Origin: Amycolatopsis thermalba
GTDB lineage: Bacteria > Actinomycetota > Actinomycetes > Mycobacteriales > Pseudonocardiaceae
Direction of reading: 5' to 3'
Assembly: GCF_003385215.1 (NCBI RefSeq)
Contig: NZ_PQHW01000046.1
Span: 1-49,312 of the forward strand
DNA length: 49,312 nucleotides
Part shown: positions 21,590 through 30,230 of the stretch, in pieces
Layout: each line of letters opens with the position of its first letter
How positions within the stretch are numbered: position 1 is the stretch's first letter
Position numbers and translations under genes: made by a program
Notes under the pieces: generated by a model
Database searches by the model: none
What the model was told of the DNA's origin: nothing
The model's input: the letters and a program-made list of their open reading frames with translations, nothing else

Positions 21590-22447
21590 CTAGCGTCGAC
21601 GTTTGCCGAACGACTCCATCTCGGCGACCTGCCGCCGCGCGTCGTCGGCGGCCTTGTCCGCGGCGGTCGCGGCCTTGCGGGCGGCGGTGAGTTCCTTGCG
21701 CACCGCGCGCTCTTCACGGGTGGCGTCGTCCAACTGCGCGCGCAGTTCGGCGACCCGCGCCGCCGCCTTCTCCGCCCGGGCGCTCACCTCGTCCAGCGCC
21801 TGCTGCGCCTCGTCGCGGGCGGCCTCCGCCTCCGCGGCCTTCACGCGGGCTTCCTCGAGCGCGGCTTGGCGGCGTTCGGCCTCCGGGTCCCGCTTCGACG
21901 GCTTCTTCTTCACCGGCGGCGGTGGCGCCGCCTTGCGCTTCGGCGACGCGGCCAGCGCGGCGGCGAGCCAATCCTCCGAAGAGGACGGTGACAACGCCGC
22001 GGGAAGCCGCCCCGCCGCCACTTCCGCGGCCGCGTCCGGATCGGACACCGCGGCCTCGAACGTGTCCTCGACCTGACGCATCGCCACGTCGCTGTAGGGC
22101 ACCCCGGCCTCACCGGCGACGCCGCCCGCGCGTCCGCTCAACCGGCGGATCAGCTCGTTGCGCTGCCGGGACAACGTGCGCAACTCGTCGCCCGCCAGCT
22201 TCTGGTGGGCGGTCCGCAGCCGCGCGCCGAGGTCGGCGAGCTGCCCGATCTCGTCCGGGTGCCGGCGGCTGACCTGGTTGACCAGCCACGCGGCGACGGT
22301 CGGCTTGCGCAGCTGGTTGATGCGCTTCGCGAGGTCCGGCTGGCGGGCCTTCGCCTCCTTGGCCCGCTCGGTGCGGACCGCGGTGAACTCGTCCCGGGGC
22401 AGCGCGTACAGCTCGTCGGCGACCGCGTCGAACCCCCGGGGCGTCAT
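21590..22447 (-). CDS. Coiled-coil protein of unknown function
   Basis: A 285-residue soluble protein. The first 150 residues are helical and basic (FTAVRTERAKEAKARQPDLA, INQLRKPTVAAWLVNQVSRR, ELRTLSRQRNELIRRL). A short proline/lysine linker (KRKAAPPPPVKKKPSKRDPE) follows, and residues about 190-285 form a long Ala/Glu/Arg coiled coil. No catalytic motif or membrane segment is seen. The N-terminal part resembles actinobacterial hypothetical proteins I cannot name precisely. The thioredoxin gene lies just upstream on the same strand, 39 bp away, so cotranscription is possible. Confidence 0.75.
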   Translation of the reverse strand: MTPRGFDAVADELYALPRDEFTAVRTERAKEAKARQPDLAKRINQLRKPTVAAWLVNQVSRRHPDEIGQLADLGARLRTAHQKLAGDELRTLSRQRNELIRRLSGRAGGVAGEAGVPYSDVAMRQVEDTFEAAVSDPDAAAEVAAGRLPAALSPSSSEDWLAAALAASPKRKAAPPPPVKKKPSKRDPEAERRQAALEEARVKAAEAEAARDEAQQALDEVSARAEKAAARVAELRAQLDDATREERAVRKELTAARKAATAADKAADDARRQVAEMESFGKRRR

Positions 22448-22486
22448 ACCCCCATCATCGGCTCGCCGGTGACCACCGGCAAACCG

Positions 22487-22855
22487 TCATTCGGCCTGCT
22501 GCTGCTTCGCGATCTCCGCGCGCACCTGGTCCATGTCGACCTCGCGCAGCTTGCCGATCAGCTCCTCCAGGCTCTGTTCGGGCAGCGCGCCCGGCTCGGC
22601 GTAGAGCACCACACCGTCGCGCACCGCCATCAGCGTCGGGATCGACCGGATGCCGAACGCCTGCGCCAGCTCGGTCTGGTCCTCGGTGTCGACCTTGCCG
22701 AACACGATGTCGTCGTGCCGGTCGGCCGCACCCTCGAACACGGGCGCGAACATCCGGCACGGCCCGCACCAGGCCGCCCAGAAGTCGACGAGCACCATGC
22801 CGTCGGAGTTGACGACCTCTTCGAAGTTGTCCTTGGTCAGCGTTACCGTCGCCAT
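22487..22855 (-). CDS. Thioredoxin
   Basis: A 122-residue thioredoxin with the active site FWAAWCGPCRMF and the cis-proline region FGIRSIPTLMAVRDG. It has the usual single-domain length plus a short charged tail ending in KQQQAE. The ATG at 22853-22855 is chosen by homology; a GTG 18 bases upstream is in frame. No clear ribosome binding site precedes either. It acts as a cytoplasmic dithiol reductant. It is divergent from the SDR operon. Confidence 0.92.
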   Translation of the reverse strand: MATVTLTKDNFEEVVNSDGMVLVDFWAAWCGPCRMFAPVFEGAADRHDDIVFGKVDTEDQTELAQAFGIRSIPTLMAVRDGVVLYAEPGALPEQSLEELIGKLREVDMDQVRAEIAKQQQAE

Positions 22856-22978
22856 GCGGGGTGCAACACGCACCCGAGGTCACCTATTCCGGGTGGCGCC
22901 GCCCACCACAGGCTGCCGGGAACTTGTGGCGATCACGCACATAGGCTTCGCGCTCCCGGCCGCTTACCGTCTGTCGCC

Positions 22979-23728
22979 ATGAGTGGCTACTGGGATGGCC
23001 GGGTCGCGCTGGTGACCGGCGCCGGCAGCGGGATCGGACGCGCCTGCGCGCACGCCCTGGCCGGGGCCGGGGCGAAGGTGCACGTGGTGGACATCGACTC
23101 CGCGGCGGCCGCGCGCGTCGCCGACGAGACCGGCGGCTGCGCGCACACCGCGGACCTCGCCGACCCCGCCGGCATCGGCACCCTGCCCGCCGACGTCGAC
23201 ATCCTCGTCAACAACGCCGGTTTCCAGCACGTCGCGCCGCTGACCGAGTTCCCGCCCGAGGTGTTCACCCGGATGCACGCGGTCATGGTCACCGCGCCGT
23301 TCCTGCTGATCCGCCGGGTGCTGCCCCACATGTACGCGCAGCACTGGGGCCGGATCGTCAACCTTTCCAGCGTGCACGGCCTGCGTGCGAGCGCGTTCAA
23401 GTCCGCCTACGTGTCGGCCAAGCACGCGCTCGAAGGACTGTCCAAAGTGGTCGCCCTGGAAGGCGCGCCGCACGGGGTGACCAGCAACTGCGTCAGCCCG
23501 GGTTACGTCGACACCCAGCTGGTGCGCGACCAGATCGCCGACCAGGCCGCCGCGCACGGACGCCCGGAGGACGAGGTCCTGGGCGAGGTCCTGCTGCGGC
23601 GCGCCGCGATCAAACGGCTCATCGACCCGGCCGAGGTCGCCGACGCCGTGCGCTGGCTGTGCGGCCCCTCGTCCGGGCACATCACCGGGATTTCCCTGCC
23701 CCTCGACGGCGGCTGGACCGCCGCCTGA
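22979..23728 (+). CDS. SDR family dehydrogenase, 3-hydroxybutyrate dehydrogenase-like
   Basis: A 249-residue classical short-chain dehydrogenase. It shows the NAD loop VTGAGSGIGRACA, NNAG, the catalytic serine in NLSSVHG, and the YVSAKHA tyrosine/lysine pair. The segment ISLPLDGGWTAA closes the protein as in 3-hydroxybutyrate dehydrogenases, and the motif HVAPLTEFPPE also fits that subgroup. It is first gene of an operon with an MHS-type transporter, a PucR regulator and a small protein. Together they suggest uptake and NAD-dependent oxidation of a small hydroxy acid; 3-hydroxybutyrate is the leading guess. The ATG at 22979 lacks an evident ribosome binding site. Confidence 0.88.
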   Translation: MSGYWDGRVALVTGAGSGIGRACAHALAGAGAKVHVVDIDSAAAARVADETGGCAHTADLADPAGIGTLPADVDILVNNAGFQHVAPLTEFPPEVFTRMHAVMVTAPFLLIRRVLPHMYAQHWGRIVNLSSVHGLRASAFKSAYVSAKHALEGLSKVVALEGAPHGVTSNCVSPGYVDTQLVRDQIADQAAAHGRPEDEVLGEVLLRRAAIKRLIDPAEVADAVRWLCGPSSGHITGISLPLDGGWTAA

Positions 23729-23760
23729 CGTTTCCGCCACGGCACAAAGGAGTGTTGCCC

Positions 23761-25092
23761 ATGCCCCGCAGCGAGAACCGCTCGATCGCGAAAGTCGTCG
23801 GCGCGAGCCTCATCGGCACGACGATCGAGTGGTACGACTTCTTCCTCTACGGATCGGCCGCGGCACTGGTCTTCAACAAGCTGTTCTTCCCCGGCAGCGA
23901 TCCGCTGACCGGCACGCTGCTGTCGTTCGCCACCTACGCGATCGGCTTCCTCGCCCGGCCGCTCGGCGGTCTGGTGTTCGGCCACTTCGGCGACCGCGTC
24001 GGCCGGAAGAAGCTGCTGGTGTTCAGCCTGCTGCTGATGGGCGGCTCGACGTGCGCGATGGGCCTGCTGCCGACCTACGCGGCGGTCGGCGTGGCCGCGC
24101 CGCTGCTGCTCACGGCGTTGCGGCTGGTCCAAGGCTTCGCGCTGGGCGGCGAGTGGGGCGGCGCGGTGCTCATCGTGTCCGAGCACGGCGACGACCGCCG
24201 CCGCGGGTTCTGGGCGTCCTGGCCGCAGTGCGGCGCGCCCGGCGGGAACCTGCTGGCCACCGCGGTGCTCGCGATCCTCGCCGCGGTGCAGTCCGACGCC
24301 GCGTTCACCTCGTGGGGCTGGCGCATCCCGTTCCTGCTCTCCGGTGTGCTGGTGATCATCGGCCTGTGGATCCGGCTCACCGTCACCGAGTCGCCGGTGT
24401 TCCTGGCCGCGCAGGAAAAGGCCCGTCAGCGCGGCGAGCAGCACCGCGCCCCCGCGGTCGAGGTCTTCCGCGGCGCGTGGCGGCGGGTGCTCATCACCAT
24501 CGGCGCGCGCATGGCCGAGAACGTGTCCTACTACGTGCTGACCGCGTTCATCCTGGTCTACGTCACCGGCCCGCTCGGGCTGAGCAAGTCCACCGGTCTC
24601 AACGCGGTGCTCATCGGCTCGGCGATCCACTTCCTGACGATCCCGTTGTGGGGCGCGCTGTCGGACCGGATCGGCCGCCGCCCGGTGTACCTGTTCGGCG
24701 CGGTCGCGATGGCCGGCTGGGCGTTCGCGTTCTTCGCGCTGATGGACACCCGCTCGGCCGGGATGATCGTGCTCGCCGCGACGGTCGGCCTGGTGCTGCA
24801 CGGCGCGATGTACGGCCCGCAGGCGGCGTTCTTCGCCGAGCAGTTCCCGACCCGCGTCCGCTACACCGGCCTGTCCATCGGCGGGCAGCTGTCCTCGATC
24901 GCCGCCGGTGCGCTGGCGCCGATCGTCGCGGTCGCGCTGTTCAGGGAGTTCGGCGGCACGCTGGCGGTCTCGCTGTACGTGGTCGCGATGTGCGTGATCA
25001 CCGTGATCGCGGTGACCAGCGCGAAGGAGACCGCGGGCACCTCCCTGCACGACGAGGAGCCCGCGGCTGCCGCGGAACCGGTCGCGCGATGA
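23761..25092 (+). CDS. MFS transporter of the metabolite:H+ symporter (MHS) family
   Basis: A 443-residue 12-helix permease. MHS-family signatures are GTTIEWYDFFLYGSAAAL at the first helix, FGHFGDRVGRKKLLV in loop 2-3 and LRLVQGFALGGEWGGAVL in helix 4-5. MHS members carry organic acids, betaine or related solutes with protons across the cytoplasmic membrane. The ATG at 23761 has an AAAGGAG ribosome binding site. It lies 32 bp after the SDR gene and four bases before the regulator gene, so these are one operon. Confidence 0.92.
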   Translation: MPRSENRSIAKVVGASLIGTTIEWYDFFLYGSAAALVFNKLFFPGSDPLTGTLLSFATYAIGFLARPLGGLVFGHFGDRVGRKKLLVFSLLLMGGSTCAMGLLPTYAAVGVAAPLLLTALRLVQGFALGGEWGGAVLIVSEHGDDRRRGFWASWPQCGAPGGNLLATAVLAILAAVQSDAAFTSWGWRIPFLLSGVLVIIGLWIRLTVTESPVFLAAQEKARQRGEQHRAPAVEVFRGAWRRVLITIGARMAENVSYYVLTAFILVYVTGPLGLSKSTGLNAVLIGSAIHFLTIPLWGALSDRIGRRPVYLFGAVAMAGWAFAFFALMDTRSAGMIVLAATVGLVLHGAMYGPQAAFFAEQFPTRVRYTGLSIGGQLSSIAAGALAPIVAVALFREFGGTLAVSLYVVAMCVITVIAVTSAKETAGTSLHDEEPAAAAEPVAR

Positions 25093-25096
25093 GACC

Positions 25097-26914
25097 ATGA
25101 CGGTCGTGGACGACGACGTGCTCCGGCTGCTCGACCTGCTCGCCGGCGGGGCGAGCAGCGAGCAGCTGGCGCACGCCGGCGCCGCGCACCCCAAGGCCAC
25201 CGAGCTGGCGCTGCGCATCCACGCCACCCTCACCGCGCACCGCCGCCGCGAGGCCGAGCTGACCGCGTTGTTCGACACGGCCAGCGACCTGGCCCGCCTG
25301 CGCGATCCGGACGCCGTGCTGCGGTCGATCGTGCGGCGGGCTCGCACGCTGCTCGGCGCGGACGTCTCCTACTTGAGCCTCAACGACGAAACCGCCGGGC
25401 GCACCTACATGCGTGTCACCGACGGATGCGTGTCGCCCCTGTTCAAGGAGGTCATCCTGGGCATGGGCGAAGGGCTCGGCGGACTGGTGGCGCAGAGCGC
25501 GCGTCCGTACGCGACGCCGGACTACTTCCGCGACGAGCGGTTCCTGCACACCACGCCGATCGACGACGCGGTCCGGGACGAGGGCCTGGCCGCGATCCTC
25601 GGCGTCCCGCTGTCGCTGGGCGGCACGGTGATCGGGGTGCTCTACGCCTCCGACCGCACGCCGCGCGACTTCACCCCGGACGAGGTCGCGTTGCTGTCCT
25701 CGCTGGCCGACCACGCGGTGATCGCGCTGGACAACGCCCGGCTGCTGGACGAGATCAGCTCGCACTCCGCGGCGATGCACCGCGCCGAGGAGGCGCACGA
25801 CCGGCTGATGGACCTGGTCCTGCGCGGCGGCGACGTGCCGGAGGTGGCCGCCGCGGTGGCCGACGTCCTGCACGGCTCGATCGGGCTGTTCGACGCGGCA
25901 GGCGAGGAGCTGGCGCACGCCGGAACCGCCCCGCCCGCACCGGATCCGGACGTGGTCGCGGTGTCGCGGAGCACCGGGAGGTCGGTGGCCAGCGCCGGGT
26001 CGCTGGTGTGCGCGGTGCAGGCCGGGCCGGAGCTGCTCGGCAGCATCGTCCTGGCCGGGCGGGAGGCGTTGCTCGACGCGGACCGGCGGCTGTTCGAGCG
26101 GGCGGCCGTGGTGACCGCGCTGTTGCTGCTGCTGCGCCGGTCGGTCGCCAAGGCCGAGGAGGAGGTGCGCGGTGAGCTGCTGACCGACCTGCTCACCGCG
26201 CCGGACCGCAACCCGGGTGCGTTGCTCGCGCGGGCCGAACGGCTGGGCGTGGACCTCACCGAACCGCACGCGGTCCTGGTCGCGCACGCCGAATCGGTGT
26301 CGCGCGCCCGGCTGGCGGTGGCCGCGGCCCGGCACGCGACGCTGGCGGGCATCCACGCGGAGGAGGTCGTGCTGCTGGTCCGTGGCGAGCCGGACGCGGT
26401 GGCCTCCCGGATCGCGGCGGCGCTGACCGCCACGACGGACACGCCGGTGACGATCGGCGCGGCCGGCCCGGCCCGTGGACCGGCGGCGATCGCGGCGGCG
26501 CACGCGGAGGCGATCCGGTGCCTGCGGGCGTTGCTGGCGCTGGGCCGCTCCGGCGAGGGCGCCTCGGCCGCCGGGCTCGGGTTCCTCGGCGTGCTGCTCG
26601 GCGACCGCGGCGACCTCACCGGGTTCGTGCGGCGCACGATCGGCCCGGTGCTCGACTACGACGAGCGGCGCGGCACGGACCTGACCGGGACGCTGCGGGC
26701 GTACTTCGCCGCCGGTGGCAACCTGACCCGGGCGAAGGAGACGCTGCACGTGCACGTCAACACGGTGGTGCAGCGCCTGGACCGGGTGGCCACCCTGCTC
26801 GGCGGCGACTGGCACGAGCCGGGGCGGGCGCTGGAGATCCAGCTGGCGCTGCGGGTGCACACGCTTGACGGGGCGCCGGAGCGGGTAGCCGGGGGCCGAC
26901 GAAGGGAGGCCTGA
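25097..26914 (+). CDS. GAF-domain PucR/CdaR-like transcriptional regulator
   Basis: A 605-residue regulator. Residues about 50-225 form a GAF sensor (LFDTASDLARLRDPDAVL, ILGVPLSLGGTVIGVLYASDR, LLSSLADHAVIALDNARLL). A middle region of about 300 residues has the CdaR-like fold, and the C-terminal helix-turn-helix reads LTGTLRAYFAAGGNLTRAKETL, then HVHVNTVVQRLDRVATLLG, as in PucR/CdaR proteins. The ATG at 25097 follows the transporter stop by four bases. It most likely controls its own operon in response to the transported metabolite (inference). Confidence 0.88.
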   Translation: MTVVDDDVLRLLDLLAGGASSEQLAHAGAAHPKATELALRIHATLTAHRRREAELTALFDTASDLARLRDPDAVLRSIVRRARTLLGADVSYLSLNDETAGRTYMRVTDGCVSPLFKEVILGMGEGLGGLVAQSARPYATPDYFRDERFLHTTPIDDAVRDEGLAAILGVPLSLGGTVIGVLYASDRTPRDFTPDEVALLSSLADHAVIALDNARLLDEISSHSAAMHRAEEAHDRLMDLVLRGGDVPEVAAAVADVLHGSIGLFDAAGEELAHAGTAPPAPDPDVVAVSRSTGRSVASAGSLVCAVQAGPELLGSIVLAGREALLDADRRLFERAAVVTALLLLLRRSVAKAEEEVRGELLTDLLTAPDRNPGALLARAERLGVDLTEPHAVLVAHAESVSRARLAVAAARHATLAGIHAEEVVLLVRGEPDAVASRIAAALTATTDTPVTIGAAGPARGPAAIAAAHAEAIRCLRALLALGRSGEGASAAGLGFLGVLLGDRGDLTGFVRRTIGPVLDYDERRGTDLTGTLRAYFAAGGNLTRAKETLHVHVNTVVQRLDRVATLLGGDWHEPGRALEIQLALRVHTLDGAPERVAGGRRREA

Positions 26915-27153
26915 TGAAGGTGACCGCGGGCGATCTGAAGGCGCTGCTGCGGGCCGGGAACGGCGCGCGGCTGGTCATGCAGGAAGGCAGCCTCGCGGTG
27001 CTGCCGGCCGAAGAGCTGCCCCGCCACGAGGGCGCGCTGACCGTCATCGAGCGCGAGGCGCTGCGGCAGCGGGTGGGCGAGGAGCCCGACGACCGCTCGC
27101 TCGACGAGCAGGCCGCGATCCTGTCCACCGAGATCGACACCCTCGGTGCTTGA
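26914..27153 (+). CDS. Small protein of unknown function in the SDR-MHS-PucR operon
   Basis: A 79-residue acidic protein. Its ATG overlaps the regulator stop (ATGA at 26914) and has a GGGAGG ribosome binding site, so it is very likely translated. It opens MKVTAGDLKALLRAGNGARL and has no cysteine, membrane segment or recognised motif. The pattern of a short beta/helical start and a charged tail could suit a small adaptor, but no function can be assigned. Confidence 0.7.
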   Translation: MKVTAGDLKALLRAGNGARLVMQEGSLAVLPAEELPRHEGALTVIEREALRQRVGEEPDDRSLDEQAAILSTEIDTLGA

Positions 27154-27160
27154 CGGCCCG

Positions 27161-27977
27161 TCACCGCGATCCGGCGGCCACCAGCCTCGCGGTGATCGGT
27201 TCGAGTTCGGCGATCAGCTCGTCGAGGTCGGCGAAGGACAGGGCGTCGTACGGCGGGGCGGCGAGTTCGTCGGTGAGGGCCTCGATGCGTTCCTTGGTCT
27301 CGCGGCCGGCGTCGGTGAACCGGCCGTCGGCGTCGAGGAGCCCGCGCTCGCGCAAGCCGGCCATGACCGCGGCCAGCCGCGCCTTCGGCAGGTGGTGGAT
27401 GCGCCCGAACGACTCCGGCGGGTGAATGCCCATGTCCACCGCGCGAAGCACGTGGGCCTCCGTGCCACCGATGCCCGCGCCGAGGAGCGCGGCGATGTGC
27501 CCGTCCCCGCGGTGCTCGCGCAGCATGGTCGCGGAATGCCACAGCCGGGCGACCGGATCGCCCGGCACCGGGAGGGTGCGCATCCCGGCGTACATCACCC
27601 GGCCCGCGGTCGGCGCGCTCGTCGCGGCCTTGGTGGTCAGGTCGGCGGCGCGCACCAGGCCCGGGGAGCCGGCCGGCTCGTCACCGAGGATCCGCCGCAG
27701 GGAGGCCGCGCTGCCCCGCTCCCGCGCAGCGAGAGACGCCTCGGGCGAGGCCGTCTCCCACACGCCCGGGATGTGCCGCGCGGCTTCCCCCTCGGCGAAG
27801 CTGTAGAAGGCCGCGTGCACGACCTCCGCCGGCACCCGCCCCAGCGGCGCGGCGCGGCCGGCGAAGTAGCCGTCCCAGTAGGTGCGGTGGCCGAGCGCGG
27901 CCATCTCCTGGCGGCACTCCTCGGCGAAGTAGGCAGATCGGCTCCAGGAGCTCGAACGAGCGACGGGCGATGAGCAC
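27161..27977 (-). pseudogene. SCO6745-family protein, frameshifted near its N-terminus
   Basis: Residues matching the SCO6745 (SalK-like) family are spread over two frames. The start frame, from GTG 27975-27977 behind GGAGG, reads LIARRSFELLEPI and then becomes nonsense (CLLRRGV). From about 27933 the other frame takes over with AYFAEECRQEMAALGHRTYW, then DGYFAGRAAPLGRVPAEVV and a complete C-terminus. Homologues have about four residues (H-A-x-T) between EPI and YF; here only four bases lie there, so an 8-bp deletion explains the break. The rest of the gene is intact, so the mutation is recent or a sequencing error. Function of the family is not established. Confidence 0.75.
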
Positions 27978-28002
27978 CACGTCCTCCGTCCTGCCCGCGG
28001 TG

Positions 28003-28968
28003 TCAGCGGGCGTACTCCGCCAGCGGGGGCTCCGCCGGAACGTGCGGGTACAGCGCGACCTGCGTCGCCACCACCGTCGCCATGCGGGCTTCGTGCACGG
28101 CGAGGAACGCCGGGTCCACGCCGGGCATCAGCAGGCGCGTGCAGACGTCCGCGGGCAGGCGCGCCGGGTCGGCCGGGCCGTCGTGCGTGAGCGCGTCCAC
28201 CACCAGCGCGAACGCCACCCCGTCGGTGGTGCCGGTCGTGAGGTGGTCGGCCACGTGCGCGGGGCACACCTCCTGCAGACCGACGTTGCTGATCCGGCCC
28301 CGCCCGGTGTGCAGCGACGAGCTGCCGTAGTCGTCGAGGTTCGGCGCGACCACCTCGTCCAGGATCGTGTAGACGTTCGTGTAGTCGATGCCGGCCCAGG
28401 TCTCCGCGCCGCTGTTCAGCGCGGTCAGGAACGCCGAACCCGACCGCTGCTGCCAGAACGCGGGCGCGCACCCCGGCAGGCACACCGCGTGCGCCACCAC
28501 GGTCCCGTGGTTGGACGGCGCCAGCCCGATCACGTCGCCCACCCGCGAGCGCGTGTCCGGCCAGTACTTCAGCGCCCAGCGCGGGATCATGCCGCCCTGG
28601 CTGTGCCCCACGATGTCCACGTCCCGCCCGGCGGCGGCGCTGACCGTGCGGATCGCGTGCACCACGTACTCGGCGGCGACCTGGATGTCGGCCATCCCGT
28701 TGTCCGGCAAGGCGACCGTGCAGAACGGCCGGCCCAAGGCGGTCAGCGCCGGGGCGTAGTTCCAGGCGAAGACCTCCGGCGTCAGCGTCGTCCCGGCCAC
28801 CAGCAGGATCGGGTTGTGGCCGGACCCGTCGACATCACCGGTACACCCGACCGCCGCGTCCAGCGTGGCCTCGGGCACCCGCAGCGGCGGGCCGTCCGCG
28901 GCGGCGGCGTCGGCGGGCGCCAGGACCGAGCCCACGAGGACCAGCAGGGCGAGCAGCGAGCGCTTCAT
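28003..28968 (-). CDS. Secreted lipase/esterase (alpha/beta hydrolase)
   Basis: A 321-residue protein with a clear Sec signal peptide (MKRSLLALLVLVGSVLAPAD, cleavage near AAAADG). The mature part is an alpha/beta hydrolase with nucleophile motif VDIVGHSQGGMIPRW, oxyanion region PILLVAGTTL, and Cys residues in CLPGC and VCPAH that may form disulfides. It resembles the CalB-like secreted lipases of actinobacteria. The acid and histidine are likely the aspartate of NLDDYGSS and the histidine of VCPAHV. It diverges from the amidohydrolase gene. Confidence 0.88.
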   Translation of the reverse strand: MKRSLLALLVLVGSVLAPADAAAADGPPLRVPEATLDAAVGCTGDVDGSGHNPILLVAGTTLTPEVFAWNYAPALTALGRPFCTVALPDNGMADIQVAAEYVVHAIRTVSAAAGRDVDIVGHSQGGMIPRWALKYWPDTRSRVGDVIGLAPSNHGTVVAHAVCLPGCAPAFWQQRSGSAFLTALNSGAETWAGIDYTNVYTILDEVVAPNLDDYGSSSLHTGRGRISNVGLQEVCPAHVADHLTTGTTDGVAFALVVDALTHDGPADPARLPADVCTRLLMPGVDPAFLAVHEARMATVVATQVALYPHVPAEPPLAEYAR

Positions 28969-29045
28969 GACTGTCCTTCCGGCACACTCCGTCGTGTGGA
29001 CCGAGGCGATCTTGTCACGACCCGGCCGCGGGAGGCGATTCCCCG

Positions 29046-30206
29046 GTGGTGAACGCCTTCGTGATCCGCGCGGCCCAGGTCTTCGACGGCGAACGCGCGC
29101 ACCACGACCTGCCGGTGCTCGTCCGCGACGGGATGATCGAACGGGTCGGCGGGCCGGTGCCGGACCTGCCGGTCGTCGGCTCGCCCGGCACGCTGCTGCC
29201 CGGGCTGATCGACATGCACACCCACCTCTGTGGCGACGGCGGTTCCGGCGCGCTCGACCGCCTCGCGGGCTACACCGAGGACGAGCTGGACGACGTGATC
29301 GAGCGTGCGCTGCGGGTCCAGCTGGCCGCCGGGGTGACCAGCGTGCGGGATCTGGGCGATCGCCGGTACGCGACGCTGCGCTGGCGCGGCCGCCGAGCCC
29401 TGCCGACGATCGTCGCGGCGGGGCCGCCGATCACCAGCCGCGGCGGGCACTGCTGGAACATGGGCGGTGAGGCGAGCGGCGCCGACGAACTGCGTGCGGC
29501 CGTGGCGGAGCGGGCCGAGCGCGGGGTGGACGTCGTGAAGGTCATGGCCAGCGGCGGCGGCATGACGCCGGGTACCGACATCCTGGCCTGCCAGTTCACG
29601 CTCGCCGAGCTGCGGCTGGTCGTCGAGGAGGCCCACGCGGCCGGGCTGCCGGTGACCGCGCACGCGCACGGCACGCCGTCGGTGGAGCAGGCGGTGGCCG
29701 CGGGCGTGGACGGGATCGAGCACTGCAGCTGCCTGACACCCGCGGGCATCCGGATGAGCGACGAGCTGGCCGCCGCGATCGCCGCGCGCGGGATCACGGT
29801 GTGCCCGACGCTCGGCGCGATCGGCGAGATGACCCCGCCGCCCGCGCTGAAGGAGTTCCTGGAGCGGACGGGCTCGACGATCCGCGACCGGATCGGCCAG
29901 GTGGTGCGGATGGCCGAGGCCGGGGTGCGAATCGTGTCCGGCGGCGACTCGGGTATTTCGCCGGGCAAGCCGCACGGCATGCTCGCGGCGTCCGTGGAGT
30001 GGCTGGTGGACGGCGGAATCCCGGCGGAGGCAGCGCTGGCGTCGGCGACGTCGCTGGCGGCGGAGGTGGCGGGTTTGGCACGTAAGGGCCGCATCCGGCC
30101 GGGTTTCGACGCGGATCTGCTGTTGGTGGACGGCGACCCGTTGAGGGACATCACGACGTTGGCGCGCCCGGCGGGGGTGTGGCTGGCGGGCGCGCGGGTG
30201 CGGTGA
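29046..30206 (+). CDS. Metal-dependent amidohydrolase (imidazolonepropionase-like)
   Basis: A 386-residue amidohydrolase-superfamily enzyme. It has LLPGLIDMHTHL (metal-binding HxH), VDVVKVMASGGG (lysine position), TAHAHG and GIEHCS histidines, and a late aspartate in IVSGGDSGIS. The C-terminal RPGFDADLLLVDGDPLRDI closes the composite beta-domain. Cytosolic, no signal peptide. GTG 29046 or the next GTG at 29049 is the start, with GGGAGG about ten bases upstream. Typical reactions in this branch are hydrolysis of cyclic amides or Xaa-Pro dipeptides; substrate unknown. Confidence 0.9.
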   Translation: MVNAFVIRAAQVFDGERAHHDLPVLVRDGMIERVGGPVPDLPVVGSPGTLLPGLIDMHTHLCGDGGSGALDRLAGYTEDELDDVIERALRVQLAAGVTSVRDLGDRRYATLRWRGRRALPTIVAAGPPITSRGGHCWNMGGEASGADELRAAVAERAERGVDVVKVMASGGGMTPGTDILACQFTLAELRLVVEEAHAAGLPVTAHAHGTPSVEQAVAAGVDGIEHCSCLTPAGIRMSDELAAAIAARGITVCPTLGAIGEMTPPPALKEFLERTGSTIRDRIGQVVRMAEAGVRIVSGGDSGISPGKPHGMLAASVEWLVDGGIPAEAALASATSLAAEVAGLARKGRIRPGFDADLLLVDGDPLRDITTLARPAGVWLAGARVR

Positions 30207-30230
30207 CCGGCGCGTCAAGTCGACCCGTGG

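Noticed and set aside
27986..28483. Upstream extension of the SCO6745-family frame
   Set aside because: It overlaps the secreted lipase gene, which has a signal peptide and catalytic motif in its own frame.
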